DNA of 64,000 nucleotides from Vanessa cardui (lineage: Eukaryota > Arthropoda > Insecta > Lepidoptera > Nymphalidae), in NCBI RefSeq assembly GCF_905220365.1, contig NC_061140.1, positions 7,132,501 through 7,196,500 on the forward strand, in the 5' to 3' direction. Below are positions 1-10,594 of the stretch, piece after piece. Each line of letters opens with the position of its first letter. Positions within the stretch are counted from its first letter, which is position 1. The notes beneath the pieces were generated by a model. The model was not told the origin of the DNA. It worked only from the letters and a program-made list of their open reading frames with translations, and did not search any database. Position numbers and translations under genes: made by a program.

Positions 1-594
1 ACGTTCTTAACACCTCCGAAGATTTTTTTCGGCACTTAATCCCTTTTTCAACAAATATTTATTTTCGAAGTTTGTTTTGTCCCTATTTAACAGTAAGACA
101 ATGAATGGTATTCTTAAGTACTACTCCGATGTATGATCTTTGTAAGATCATACATCGGTGTAGTACTTAAGGATTAAAAGTAAATATTTTGTCTATGGAT
201 ATTTAATATATTTCGTCTGTCTGTGTATTTACTATACAGTGCAGTATTTTTTATTCTTCTATTCCTTGAATTGCGTCTCTCGGACTAAATATATTAGGTA
301 ATGATAGTCGCCATGATATATTTATTGTTGACTTACTTTTGTCTATTGTTTTCTGAAACTTGAGATAAAATATGTATTAATTTCGTTATTTATATTGAAT
401 TCTCATTCGTTAAAATATATGAATTAAAATTGAATAAATTTTCACATTTAAGTCATTTAATTAAGATTACCTTTTAATTACGTTCCAATATTGCAAAATA
501 ATTAATTAACATTCTGTTATATTTTATTTATTGCATAGACGCTATATTGCTCCTCATCCGAAATATCCACATTCTGCAGGTATTTTGGAATATT
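1..594. other. AT-rich 5' flank of CSP-A, no gene
   Basis: No coding exon is recognisable here. The stretch is AT-rich and contains one striking hairpin, listed separately at 113-171. The right end leads into the CSP-A promoter. Confidence 0.6.
113..171. repeat. Near-perfect 28-bp inverted repeat (hairpin)
   Basis: The left arm at 113-140 and right arm at 144-171 are complementary at 27 of 28 positions, with a 3-nt loop (TGT). Both arm ends carry CTTAAGTACTAC or its complement. It may be the core of a foldback element; the loop is too small for a typical miRNA precursor. Confidence 0.85.
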
Positions 595-602
595 TATATA
601 AG
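595..602 (+). promoter_or_regulatory. Putative TATA box of CSP-A
   Basis: TATATAAG lies about 140 bp before the CSP-A ATG. Transcription would start near 625. A good splice acceptor (pyrimidine tract then AG at 729-730) lies 8 nt before the ATG, so a 5'UTR intron is possible, but I cannot place its donor confidently. Confidence 0.5.
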
Positions 603-738
603 CCATTGAATTTCAATCTTCCGATATATTTAGACCTGTTCGGTTGGAACCTTTCGGAATTGGAACGAACACGACCAACAACAACAAGTGGTCCGAAAAC
701 ATAATAAAACAAATCTGTGTGCTTTTTTAGAAACCACA

Positions 739-2094
739 ATGAAGGTCGTCATCTGTCTTTTCGCCTTAATCGCTGTCGCCCTCGCCCGTCCTGATGAGAA
801 GTACACTGACCGTTACGACAATGTCGATCTGGACGAAATTCTCGGCAACAAGCGCATCCTAGAGAACTACTTCAAGTGCATCATGGACCAAGGGAAGTGC
901 TCTCCCGACGGCATCGAACTCAAATGTAAGTACATTTCACATTTACCATAATAACAGCTTTCTAATATACAATTCAAAATAATTATAAAGACTTTAAGAA
1001 AAATTCTTCTCTGGTTCATTTACAATTATCATTTTTATCTGGGTAGCGTTTTGACGGCAAACAATAATTTTAGTTCAAATAAATGTTACAGGTAAGCTAG
1101 TAGAATAGCTCATTTTACTATTTTTATTTATTTGTTTGTTCAGTTTAATGCCGTTCAGGCTTTTTCTTCCGCTGTTGTTTTGACGTCCGTGATACTTAGA
1201 AAAAAAGTAATGTAGATGCTAATGATTGAATCACGCGCGATAAATATTTACAACGGTGGAAGATCAGATACAACACGAAGTTGTTTTTCTTATGAATAAT
1301 TGCAAATTAAAAATAGATTTGTTTGTTGCGAGCTGTCAAGGATTAGAAAAAAACCTAAATACGCTCTTTACCTAATGCGAAAAAGCCAGCTGTTTTTTCA
1401 ATCGTTAATTGTTCAATTTTCAATTTGTTTACTCAAATAAAAATAATTTATGTTTTGTTTTTTTATTTACGGGATGTAACAGTTATAATGATTTGAAGTC
1501 GATTCTTAGTGGCAAGGGCTTTGCCGAACAGCCCTGACCAAGTTGTAAAGTTCATTGCTACCAGATTATAATATAATTAGCAGTTACCTGGGACTTCCCG
1601 CATATCCTCATAAATCTTACATTTATTTGACAAATGACTCTCTTTATTACGCTAACACTAATGTATTTTTCTTTATTTAAGTTAAATGATATTCGTCAAC
1701 ATCTTATGTAAATAAAACTATTACGATATAAATCTACGATCTTAGTTTTCTTCTATAATTTATCTCGAAATTAGAGATGAAGGGAAATATCGTGGATTCA
1801 TTATCTCAAAACCTTGAAATCTTTGTCCAATGTCCTGTAACATTAGAAGGCTATAACTATTGTGTAAGATTATTAAAAAATATATTATTCTTTTTAATTT
1901 CAGCACACATGCAAGAAGCCCTCGAAAACGAATGCGCCAAGTGCACAGACGCGCAGAAGAAAGGCACAGAGAAGGTGATCGCCCATCTCATCAACAAGGA
2001 GCCGGAACTCTGGAACCAACTCTGCGCCAAGTTCGACCCTGAGAGCAAGTACAGGGTTAAATACGAGGAGCGCTTGAAAACTTTGTCTAACTGA
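739..2094 (+). CDS. Chemosensory protein CSP-A (two exons)
   Basis: Secreted CSP of the insect OS-D/pherokine family, soluble helical carriers of small hydrophobic ligands. Exon 1 is 739-925 and exon 2 is 1904-2094. The intron (926-1903) has a GTAAGT donor and TTTCAG acceptor and interrupts the reading frame one base after the Lys62 codon, the conserved CSP intron site. The protein is 125 aa. Residues 1-16 are a signal peptide, followed by RPDEKYTDRYD. The four family cysteines are C47, C54, C73 and C76 (C-X6-C-X18-C-X2-C), and the C-terminal half carries the Trp99 and FDP region. An extra cysteine, C103, is unusual and shared with CSP-D. The start was chosen because MKVV begins a clean signal peptide; the in-frame ATG at 688 lies before the likely splice acceptor. 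A polyadenylation signal AATAAA is at 2153-2158. CSP-B is the next gene, in the same orientation. Confidence 0.95.
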
Positions 2095-2152
2095 GTAAAA
2101 TAATGAGTCATTTGAAATTATTTTTGTAAATCATTGCTGTCCCTTACGGATG

Positions 2153-2158
2153 AATAAA
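2153..2158 (+). terminator. Polyadenylation signal of CSP-A
   Basis: AATAAA lies 59 nt after the CSP-A stop codon, a normal distance for a short insect 3'UTR. Confidence 0.7.
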
Positions 2159-2819
2159 GAAATTATATAAATTTATGATGTGGTATTATTCGATGAATAT
2201 AAAGATAGGTTTATAAACAAAGAAAATAAGCTCTTAAACATAAAAATATGCAATGCAAATAAACGTCTTGAGCTAGCGTTATAACCTTGTTGTTGGAAGC
2301 CGAAATTAAAATTATTAATATTTTACCATTGACACTGAAACATATTTATAGCACAAAACAAATCTGTCAATTGCTGCAAAATAATCGAATAGTAAAATAA
2401 CATTGGTCTTTGTGCCTGATTGGCATAATTAAGAGGCATTATATTAAACTATAAACATTAATCTCTCATCTTTTTTTATAAAATGAGTCCACTTGGACTC
2501 AGACTCAGTTTGCTGGACGTAATGTAGTAGTGGCTCTCCACTTAATGTGAATAGCGGAAAAGTAATTTGTTTTAATTAAGTGAGTATATTTAGGGTCATC
2601 TTTTTTTAAGATATTATATTTGACACAGAATGAGTCACTGGCCATAGAAAATGATGCTGGAAGAAATAATAACAATGATTTACATCACCAATGCGCTGTT
2701 AACCTTGAGTAACAAGATGTTACGTCCCTTGTGCCTGTTGTTATACTGACTTACTCACCTTTTAAATCTGAACAAACCGATACTGAGTACTGCCGTTTGG
2801 CGATAGAATTTCTGATGAG

Positions 2820-3065
2820 TGGATGGTTATTACACAGAGGAGCTTGTACAGATATATCATCGTCATCATCAGTCCGTTTTTGTCCACATTTTTGGACATA
2901 GGCCTCTCCATGTGCACGCCACTGTGGTCTTTCTCCGATTACTCGCATCCAGCTCCTGCCTGCCGTCTTGCGCAAATCGTCACTCCACCGTGCATGAGGA
3001 AGTTCTACTCTACGTTTCCGGAGACGCGGTGTCCACTCTAGAACACGTTTTCCCCAATGTTTGGA
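2820..3065 (-). mobile_element. RTE-like LINE 3' coding relic
   Basis: Reading the minus strand gives a peptide with a DLRK-like segment, then RSWMRVIGERPQWRAHGEAY and a terminal Asp-rich run. This pattern is common at the C-terminus of lepidopteran RTE-type LINE polyproteins (W-R-x-x-G-E-A-Y-V-Q). The frame is short and cut off upstream, so this is a truncated copy. SINE-B sequence abuts it on the left. The family assignment comes from memory of such C-termini, not from a search. Confidence 0.6.
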
Positions 3066-4624
3066 GAAAACACAAATATATTGCTTCTTAAAATTAAGAA
3101 TCAGAAAGCAACGATGTGCAAGTAAGGCTAAAACTACCTAACTTTCAGTCGTTTGTGTGTTATTACGTATCTAATGTCTAAACATACAAATTTTACATAA
3201 TTTTATAGTATATTAGTACAGTTTAAAGTCTACGTATGCTATGAATGGGAGCAGTTTTGTCAAAAAGTCCAGCTTATCAATCGAATGGCTAATTGTACTT
3301 ATTGACTATTACACGACACAACACATACACCCACGCACATATAGACACTCTCAAACACACACAAATACACATATTTGAGTGAAACTGCCAAGCACAGCTA
3401 CTTATATAAAAAAAAAGAATATTACCCACAACCTTCTCCACAACTCACAGCACTTCCTAATAAGTTCAAAAGTACAAATTTTGTAAAATTATAGCTTAGT
3501 TAAATACGTTTATTTTTGTAATATTCACTTAAATTGTTCAGTTATGTCTTACAAAAACAAATCTATATATAGTTAAAATGTCTAATATAAAAGCTTCGGT
3601 GCTTCAAAGTGCCCTTCGTCTGCCTATATTTATCAGCGATATTCACGTTTTTTTATAGAATTATGTTACTATTAAAAGTTATTACTTTTATAAAAGAAAT
3701 ATAATAACAATATTCGCAGTAGCACTGCAATGGTTAGTGTACAAATGAATAAATATACAAAACCTTTTATACGACGGAAGTCAAAGAGTACAATGCACTC
3801 AATAAAAATAAAAAATAAACTTTTTATTATAACGACAATTTTAACAAATCAAGGAAAAACTGAAACCAGTTTTATTTACTTTCAATAAAACTAGGAACTT
3901 AGTCACAAATTTGTATAAAAACATCTACCTTATGAGAAAAAATATCAGTCAATATTCGTGAGTGAAAGAGGTCGTCAATAGTTTGCTTTTGATTAAATTA
4001 AGGATATTTTACAAGTGAATAATCTTAAAGGTAACAACACATATATTTTTTTTTTTGTTCTAAGTTAGTATATGTTTAGCTCTGTGCAACCTCATGTAGG
4101 TACCATCCATTTACATCATATTCAAATATAAACAGCAACAGTATTGTTGTGTTCCGGTTCGATGGATAAGTGACCAACTAATGATGGTAGAGGTTGAGAA
4201 ACGTAAATAATATTTAATATTTCTTACACATGCCAATGTCATCATGATCAAAATCGTTATCATTATAATCATCATATTAACATCATTTAAATTATATTCT
4301 TACTATTGAAAAAAATACTAACATACTATAAAAAATATGACAAGCAATAATGCTATCAGCATTTTCCCGTTCCAAATCAATTCCGATCACGCAGGTGTAA
4401 AGTGAACCAGCCATGCTAACACTAATAGACTAGAGTCGATAACGTGAGGTGTTATAATTTTATCTTCTGCATAATTACTCCAAGTTTCAATTGTTATTAT
4501 GTCTTTGTTCAACTTGCAAAGAGAACAAGCAAGAGAGATATAATTTACAATTAGGGAGTAATTGCATCGTTGGACCAATTCCGTTTTCACAGTGGCCCCA
4601 TCTATTAAAATTGTTCCCCTGATT

Positions 4625-4888
4625 TTTTTTATGTGCCACCTGGTGGTAAGTTGTCACCATCACCCATAGACAATGAAGCTGTAAGAAATATTAACTATTC
4701 TTTAAAACGTCAATGTGCCACCACCCTTGAACTAAGATGTTATGTCCCTTGTGCCTGTAGTTACACTGGCTCACTCACCTTTCAAACCGGAACACAACAA
4801 TACTGAGTACTGTTATTTGGCGGTAGAATAACTGATGAGTGGGTGGTCCCTACCCAGATGGGCTTGCACAAAGCCCTACCACCAAGTG
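4625..4888 (+). mobile_element. SINE-B repeat copy
   Basis: One copy of a dispersed non-autonomous repeat whose copies run from a GCCACCTGATGG-like head through GTCCCTTGTGCCTGTAGTTA to a tail AAGCCCTACCACCAAGT. Related copies in this window lie near 2690, 8497, 16525, 48500, 51150, 56040 and 59122. It encodes no protein. Confidence 0.7.
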
Positions 4889-5143
4889 AATAAGACGGGG
4901 AAATTGATTCAACGCATGTAGAGTCCCATACTAAAACCCTTCCTCGTTATTATTTATACATAATATAATATGTAATATTTAAAACTATAAAATAAGTGAA
5001 TGTTAATTAAAAAAAAACGTATCCTTCAGTTTTAAGTGAAGTATCGGCATGACGATGCAAATATATTTATTGACTTTTTAAAAGTTTTAATTCTTAAATT
5101 TTTATTGTTCTATTATCATAAAGTTGAGGAAGCAATAACATAT

Positions 5144-5151
5144 TATAAATA
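5144..5151 (+). promoter_or_regulatory. Putative TATA box of CSP-B
   Basis: TATAAATA predicts a start near 5175. A short untranslated exon could end at 5220, where a GTAAGTA donor follows. The acceptor AG at 5269-5270 sits one base before the ATG, giving a very short (50 bp) 5'UTR intron. Confidence 0.5.
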
Positions 5152-5271
5152 TTACATTAAAGTTAAAAGTATACTGTTATGAAATCGACGTCGAAACACG
5201 TTTAATTCAAGTAGATTCGTGTAAGTACTTTTAAATCAAATTAAAAGAATATTAAAACATTTTTTTTTAGA

Positions 5272-6010
5272 ATGAAGGCTGTATTCATGGCCTGCGTTTT
5301 GTTCTTGGTCACGGTAGTTGATTCAAAGCCTGCAGATACGTACACAGACAAATATGATACTATAGATATCAAAGAGATCCTCGAAAATCGACGATTATTG
5401 ACTCCATTCATTAAATGTTTGTTGGATCAAAGTAAATGCTCAGCGGAAGGGAAAGAGTTGAAATGTGAGTATTTATACATTGACTGTAGCAAGATATTAC
5501 TATAGAAACTTCCTTGGTCGTATTACAAAGCTGTTTCCGTATATGGATACAGTATCATATTGATAAGCTTATTGTAATCTAAGGTAGCCTATCAAAAGTT
5601 GAATTTAAGATACTAAATAAGTAGTTTAATTACATCAACGTGAATATTATTAATATTAATTAAAATAACTACCAAGTACTACTATTAGCTGTAGCTGAAA
5701 ACATCCTTAATGAACTGGGATAAGTTGTTCTACAATTGCTTTACAAACAGTTACTAATGTAATCCTCTTTAATTACTTATTATATTTTATTATTCAAAAT
5801 ATGTGTTTTGTTTCTATAGCTCACATCCAGGAAGCTTTGGAGAACAACTGTGCTAAATGTACTGATGCACAAAAAAAATGGACCCGTGTGGTGATAAGTC
5901 ACTTTATCAACAACGAACCCGACCATTGGAAGGAACTCTCTGCCAAATATGACCCGCAGAGCAAGTATGTCAAGAAGTACGAGGCAGAGCTGAAATCTAT
6001 TACGGCCTAA
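5272..6010 (+). CDS. Chemosensory protein CSP-B (two exons)
   Basis: Exon 1 is 5272-5464 and exon 2 is 5820-6010. The intron is 355 bp, phase 1, placed after the GKELK lysine, with donor GTGAGT and acceptor TATAG. The product is 127 aa, with a signal peptide at residues 1-18, then KPADTYTDKYD. Cysteines C49, C56, C75 and C78 keep the C-X6-C-X18-C-X2-C pattern. The C-terminal half has Trp101 and YDPQSKY. It closely resembles CSP-A in exon 2 (AKCTDAQKK), so A and B look like a tandem duplicate pair in the same orientation. AATAAA is at 6070-6075. The 3' end faces CSP-C, which is transcribed towards it. The role is inferred from the family: extracellular binding of hydrophobic ligands, not necessarily in olfaction. 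Confidence 0.95.
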
Positions 6011-6069
6011 TGTTACCACCGCCGTAACTTATATTTTTTTCATTGAATATTTGATATTTTATTTATACA

Positions 6070-6075
6070 AATAAA
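6070..6075 (+). terminator. Polyadenylation signal of CSP-B
   Basis: AATAAA lies 60 nt after the CSP-B stop. An opposite-strand AATAAA for CSP-C is only about 30 bp away (6101-6106), so the two 3' ends should meet or overlap. Confidence 0.65.
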
Positions 6076-6100
6076 AGCTTTTATTAATATTTGATGATAT

Positions 6101-6106
6101 TTTATT
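6101..6106 (-). terminator. Polyadenylation signal of CSP-C
   Basis: TTTATT on the plus strand reads AATAAA on the minus strand, about 100 nt after the CSP-C stop codon. Confidence 0.55.
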
Positions 6107-6204
6107 TATGATTCTAAATTTTGATCTGTATTCATATTAAGACAGTTTAAAATTTTAAAGATAAACATCTTAGTAATTAGGCTATGTATGTAAAAAATTG
6201 TAAC

Positions 6205-7742
6205 TCAATCGTCTGCGTTAAGAAAAGCTTCGTATATCTCCTTGTACTTGCTGTCTGGATCGTACTTCTTCTTCAGTTCTTCCCAAAACGTTTTCTCGTG
6301 TTCACGAATATGGGCGACAACTATGCGAGATTTGGTTTTTTGTGTTGTTGTACATTTTTCGCACCCAGTCTGGATCGCGTCTTTAATGTGTACTGAAATA
6401 TGGAAAGCAATGCAAAATTATTAACAAATAAATTTAAACAGATATAGATTTTTGTACGTTACATGTTCCGTAGTTAAAAAAACTACTTATAGTCTATTTC
6501 AATCACAAAAGGACAAACGCCAAATAAACAACATTTGACATCGAATTAACGCATTGCCATTGGTCGAGAGCTTGAATAACTCATGACCCTCATTATGGAT
6601 TTGCGTAAATGTTACGTTTGACTGTTCACGAAGCCGTTACTGGAAATTTAAATTTAGAACTGTTACTAGAGCATTATGTCGCTAAAGTATTGGCGAATCG
6701 CGTGTATAAATTTAAGGTTTGTTGATCTTTATTCCTTATATTGGAATAGGCTATAGTTACGATAGCGACGCATTACTTTAATAACGTAATTAATTGTGCC
6801 GTCGAATACAATAGCCGTCAAATCATATTAATCGAATGAAAGAACACAATTGAACTTGTGTTTGAAAACGCTCTTAGACACTTATCAATGTTTACTGCGT
6901 AATACTAGTCGATGATAGCCTTAGATGCGACGCACTTGGTGCCTTTAAATATGGATGGCCGATTCTTAGGTTTTTCTAAATGAAATATGTACAAATAAAA
7001 TGGCTATTTTCCAATCACAAACAGGTATAATGTCATTTTAAAAAACATGTATATATCTAAATGTAATATACAGACACTTTACTTTGAATACATGTAGTAT
7101 GGAAATAAAATCACAAAAGTGTTTCAAAGAATGATTTCCGATTCAAAGTGTGGAATATATGCAGAACATTCGGCATGTAAATAAATTATGCAACCCATTT
7201 TGGGAACTCAGATGTTATGACCCTATGCTTCTACTTTTGTTGGCATCCAGACCTGAGCAACTACATATTGATTTTTCTCGGTTTTGGTATTAACGTTATA
7301 ATTTGATAATTTATTTATAAACTGTGTTATTATAGTAATGAGTGTTATATAAATATGTACATACATCGTGGTCATGTATTCAAACTCCAATATTTATTCA
7401 CAAATATAGTCTAGATATTTACATAATGGCTAGATGACTTCAGAAAACATCAGAGGTTGTTAGGTGAAATAAACAAGTGAATGACTAAGAAGCTAGCTTT
7501 ATGAATGTGATAATTTTAACTTTAGGTATAATTATGGTTTAGTTTATATTAAACATCCTCACATCCCCGCTACTGAGTAGTTAACCTTGCCTGTAAAATC
7601 CATTACTGTGACACCTAGTTTCTTTATATTAATCTATACATATACTAAAATTGTAGTGTCTATTTGTAATATTAAAATAGCCCTTTTTTACTTAATGTAT
7701 ATGTATACATGGTAAATATGCCAAAATAACATTTTTTACAAC

Positions 7743-7782
<40 letters not shown>

Positions 7783-8189
7783 CCTGTTTGTTCCGGGTAA
7801 TCTCTCGAACGGCTGGACCTATTTTGACGGGAATTTCACTGGAGGATTACTGGTATAATAAGGAGTAGCTTAGGTTACATTTTTTTTTGTGTTAAATTCA
7901 AACGCGTACAAGGTTACTACACAGCTCGTAACTAATATATGAGTATAAGGATTAGTTTGTTTAGCTTGCGTGTTAGTTTACTATGAAATTAAACGATTGA
8001 CTTACATTTTAGTTCCTTTCCTTCGGGAGTGCATCGACCCTGATCCAAAACGCATTTTAAATACGACGACAACAACCTTTTGTTTGATGTGAGTTCTTTT
8101 ATATCAAAGTCGTCGTATCTATCCGTGTATTTTTCAGCGAACGACAAACTCAAAAGCATGGAACCGAAAAGTAATATGAACATCTTCAT
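6205..8189 (-). CDS. Chemosensory protein CSP-C (two exons)
   Basis: Exon 1 is 8189-8006 and exon 2 is 6392-6205. The 1.6 kb phase-1 intron has donor GTAAGT and acceptor ATTTCAG. Exon 2 has no methionine of its own and was found by translating from the acceptor. The protein is 123 aa. The signal peptide is about residues 1-18, then EKYTDRYDDFDIKEL; C46, C53, C72 and C75 give C-X6-C-X18-C-X2-C. Exon 2 runs LHIKDAIQTGCEKC, then has FWEEL and KYDPDSKY, and ends in ADD. Two in-frame ATGs lie close together (residues 1 and 3); I used the first. The intron holds a TCTG microsatellite (7745-7781). It converges on CSP-B. The role is inferred from the family. Confidence 0.93.
7745..7781. repeat. TCTG tetranucleotide microsatellite
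   Basis: About nine uninterrupted TCTG units within the CSP-C intron. It is likely to vary in length between individuals. Confidence 0.9.
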
Positions 8190-8289
8190 TGTGCTGTTCT
8201 TGTTACCTTTCTGATATTATAACGATTTCTGCAAATGTCACTTCGTTTGTAGTTAAAATCGATCCATTTCCATCTATTAAATAGGTATG

Positions 8290-10525
8290 AACTTTGCATT
8301 GTGATAAATTACGCAATAAATTAGTCTCCGTTCCATTGTTGTTTATTTATACAATTAACTTTTAATTACATCAGACGCAGAAACAGTCAAGATAGTATCA
8401 TTTGGAATATCGTTAGTTTTAATAATATTTATTTTTTCTACGATTATAATAAGGTTCGTTATGAGATTATTTTTAACATTTTTTTATCATATAATTTGAC
8501 GGACGAGCATATGGGTCACCTAATGGCAAGTGGTCACCATCACCCATAGACAATGACGCTGTAATATTACAATTCCTTACATCGTCAATGTGCCACCAAC
8601 TTGGGAACTAAGATGTTATGTCCCTTGTGCCTGTAGTTACACTGGCTCACTCACCCTTCAAACCGGAACACAACAATACTGAGTTCTGTTAAATGGCGAT
8701 AGAATAACTGATGAGTGGATGGTACCTACCCAGACGGGCTTGCCAAGTAATTTATTTTGTCTTTCCATTTTGAGATTGTATAGTAGTCGAATAGGCAATT
8801 ATTATTTTATAATATGAAAATGAATATGAAAAAAAAATTATTAGAAATTATAAAAAACTATTAACATAATTACAAACTATAAAAGTAAAATAAAAATCCG
8901 GTTTATCGTCAAAACTCTATCAGTCATTGGATGTGAGGTTTTGTCCGTTATTCTTGCAAAAACACGGTCTTACTAATAATTCGTCTAACTAATCAATCAT
9001 CATCATCAAAATCACAGCTAGATATAGGCACAAGATACGCCAACGCATGGTTTCTCCATTAGGTCAAGCTTCCTTCGTCAAAGACTTGGTCTACCTGATT
9101 GAAGGGCTCCCTACTCATATGTCGATCCGCACTCTACTCTACTAGTCGGATCTTTCGTCATACAGCTAACTGTTCGTTAAATCTGTTACTAATACAATTC
9201 ATATAGGTTCCCAGTTTTTAAATGATTACAAAATAGTACAAATAAATTATATTTGACGGTAGAAATACTGCTATTTCAGATTAAAACTATGACAAATTAA
9301 AGCGGTTGGTATAGCAAGATCAACCACATAGGAACGTTTGAACATTATTATAATCTGTATTAATACTAGGGACATAAAATTAAATATATAATATAATAAA
9401 ATTATTATTAATTTTAAATTGGCTGTATAATGTAAGACTTTGTCTTCACAAAGGATCCGTATAGAAAAAAAAATACGTGTTATAGATAATATTCGAGTTA
9501 TATTTATATCGAGGATATTATTTTTGTAGCGTCAAAATATTATCTAAATCATGTATGCAAGGTTTTTTACAGTGTTAAAGGATCTTTAATTCAACGTGCA
9601 GCGATAATCCTGTAATTAATTACAGCTATTGTTTGATTGTAATTATTGATCCAGGCAGTGTTATTATGCACTATTCATACGTTTGATGTCTCATGGATAA
9701 CTGATATATTTTGTTTACATTTTCTTACTCAAATGCAGAATGCAATAATATAAGTAGCGGTTTCCGTTTGTTGCATCTGTATGCTGAGAGGGAGGGCTGT
9801 TGATAGGTTCCTTATGTTTTTTTTTTGGACAAATTTTATGATGATGATGATGATTATTATAAAGTTAATACGGAACCCTTTACTATTTTAATAATTATCT
9901 AACCTTAATCTTTCTTATAGTTCAAAATCCTAAATCCAAAATATTTCCAGTAAAAGTCAAAATCTATATTCAATATTACACTTACTTAATCTTACATCGG
10001 TACTAATTTTCATTTCGTTGATTTTATAAAAGTAAGACTGTTTTTTTTGTTTATCAATGTACATATGTTCTCCTGTTCTCTAGGTGAATATATTGGAGAA
10101 TATCCCACCACGCCATTGAAGTGTGAATTCAATTAAAACGTATGTTGTATGCTGTATAGAAAACATGGTGACAGGTCTAGGATGGTATTATTTTGTGGTA
10201 TATAGTATTGTTCAGCGTAGACGACGTAGATTATACAAACGGAACTAAGGCCCGAAATTTATAAATGTTCAGAATCGGCTATATCAATAAAATATATACA
10301 GCCTATGAATAAATATGATTTAAATTGTACAACATTATCGTGCAAAACAGACTTTTTTATTTTATGTTTATGTAACATAATGTTTCTAATGTATAAAATA
10401 ATGTTTTGTTATTTACCTTGAATACATTAATTATAATAAAAAGCATTAACAAAAACAATGTCTTGATTTTTTATAACGATTACTCATGCAAAAGGAGAAG
10501 GCCGGTCATTAAAATAATACATGCA
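8290..10525. other. Intergenic CSP-C/CSP-D
   Basis: No gene is seen. The stretch contains a SINE-B copy (about 8497-8748), a GAT-rich microsatellite near 9838-9860, and AT-rich unique-looking sequence. A decayed repeat-like segment is near 9000-9165. Confidence 0.5.
8497..8748 (+). mobile_element. SINE-B repeat copy
   Basis: Matches the 4625 copy over almost its full length (GACGGACGAGCATATGGG head, central GTCCCTTGTGCC block). It lacks the ACAAAGCCCTACCAC stretch just before the terminal CAAGT. Confidence 0.7.
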
Positions 10526-10594
10526 TTTAAATCTTTATTAAAAATAAGTTACAAAATATTGTAAAAAAAATCCATAACCTTCGTTTTGTATTCC

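Larger units (their letters stand above)
2160..5140. other. Intergenic CSP-A/CSP-B with repeat relics
   Basis: No host gene is visible in this spacer. It holds two copies of the dispersed repeat called SINE-B here (about 2690-2855 and 4625-4888), a non-LTR retrotransposon relic (about 2855-3065), and low-complexity CA-rich sequence near 3310-3370. Confidence 0.6.

Noticed and set aside
113..171. miRNA precursor
   Set aside because: The loop is 3 nt and the stem is nearly perfect, unlike insect pre-miRNAs, and no expression evidence is available.
554..739. Minus-strand open frame across the CSP-A promoter
   Set aside because: It is antisense to the TATA and leader region, with no recognisable domain or splice context.
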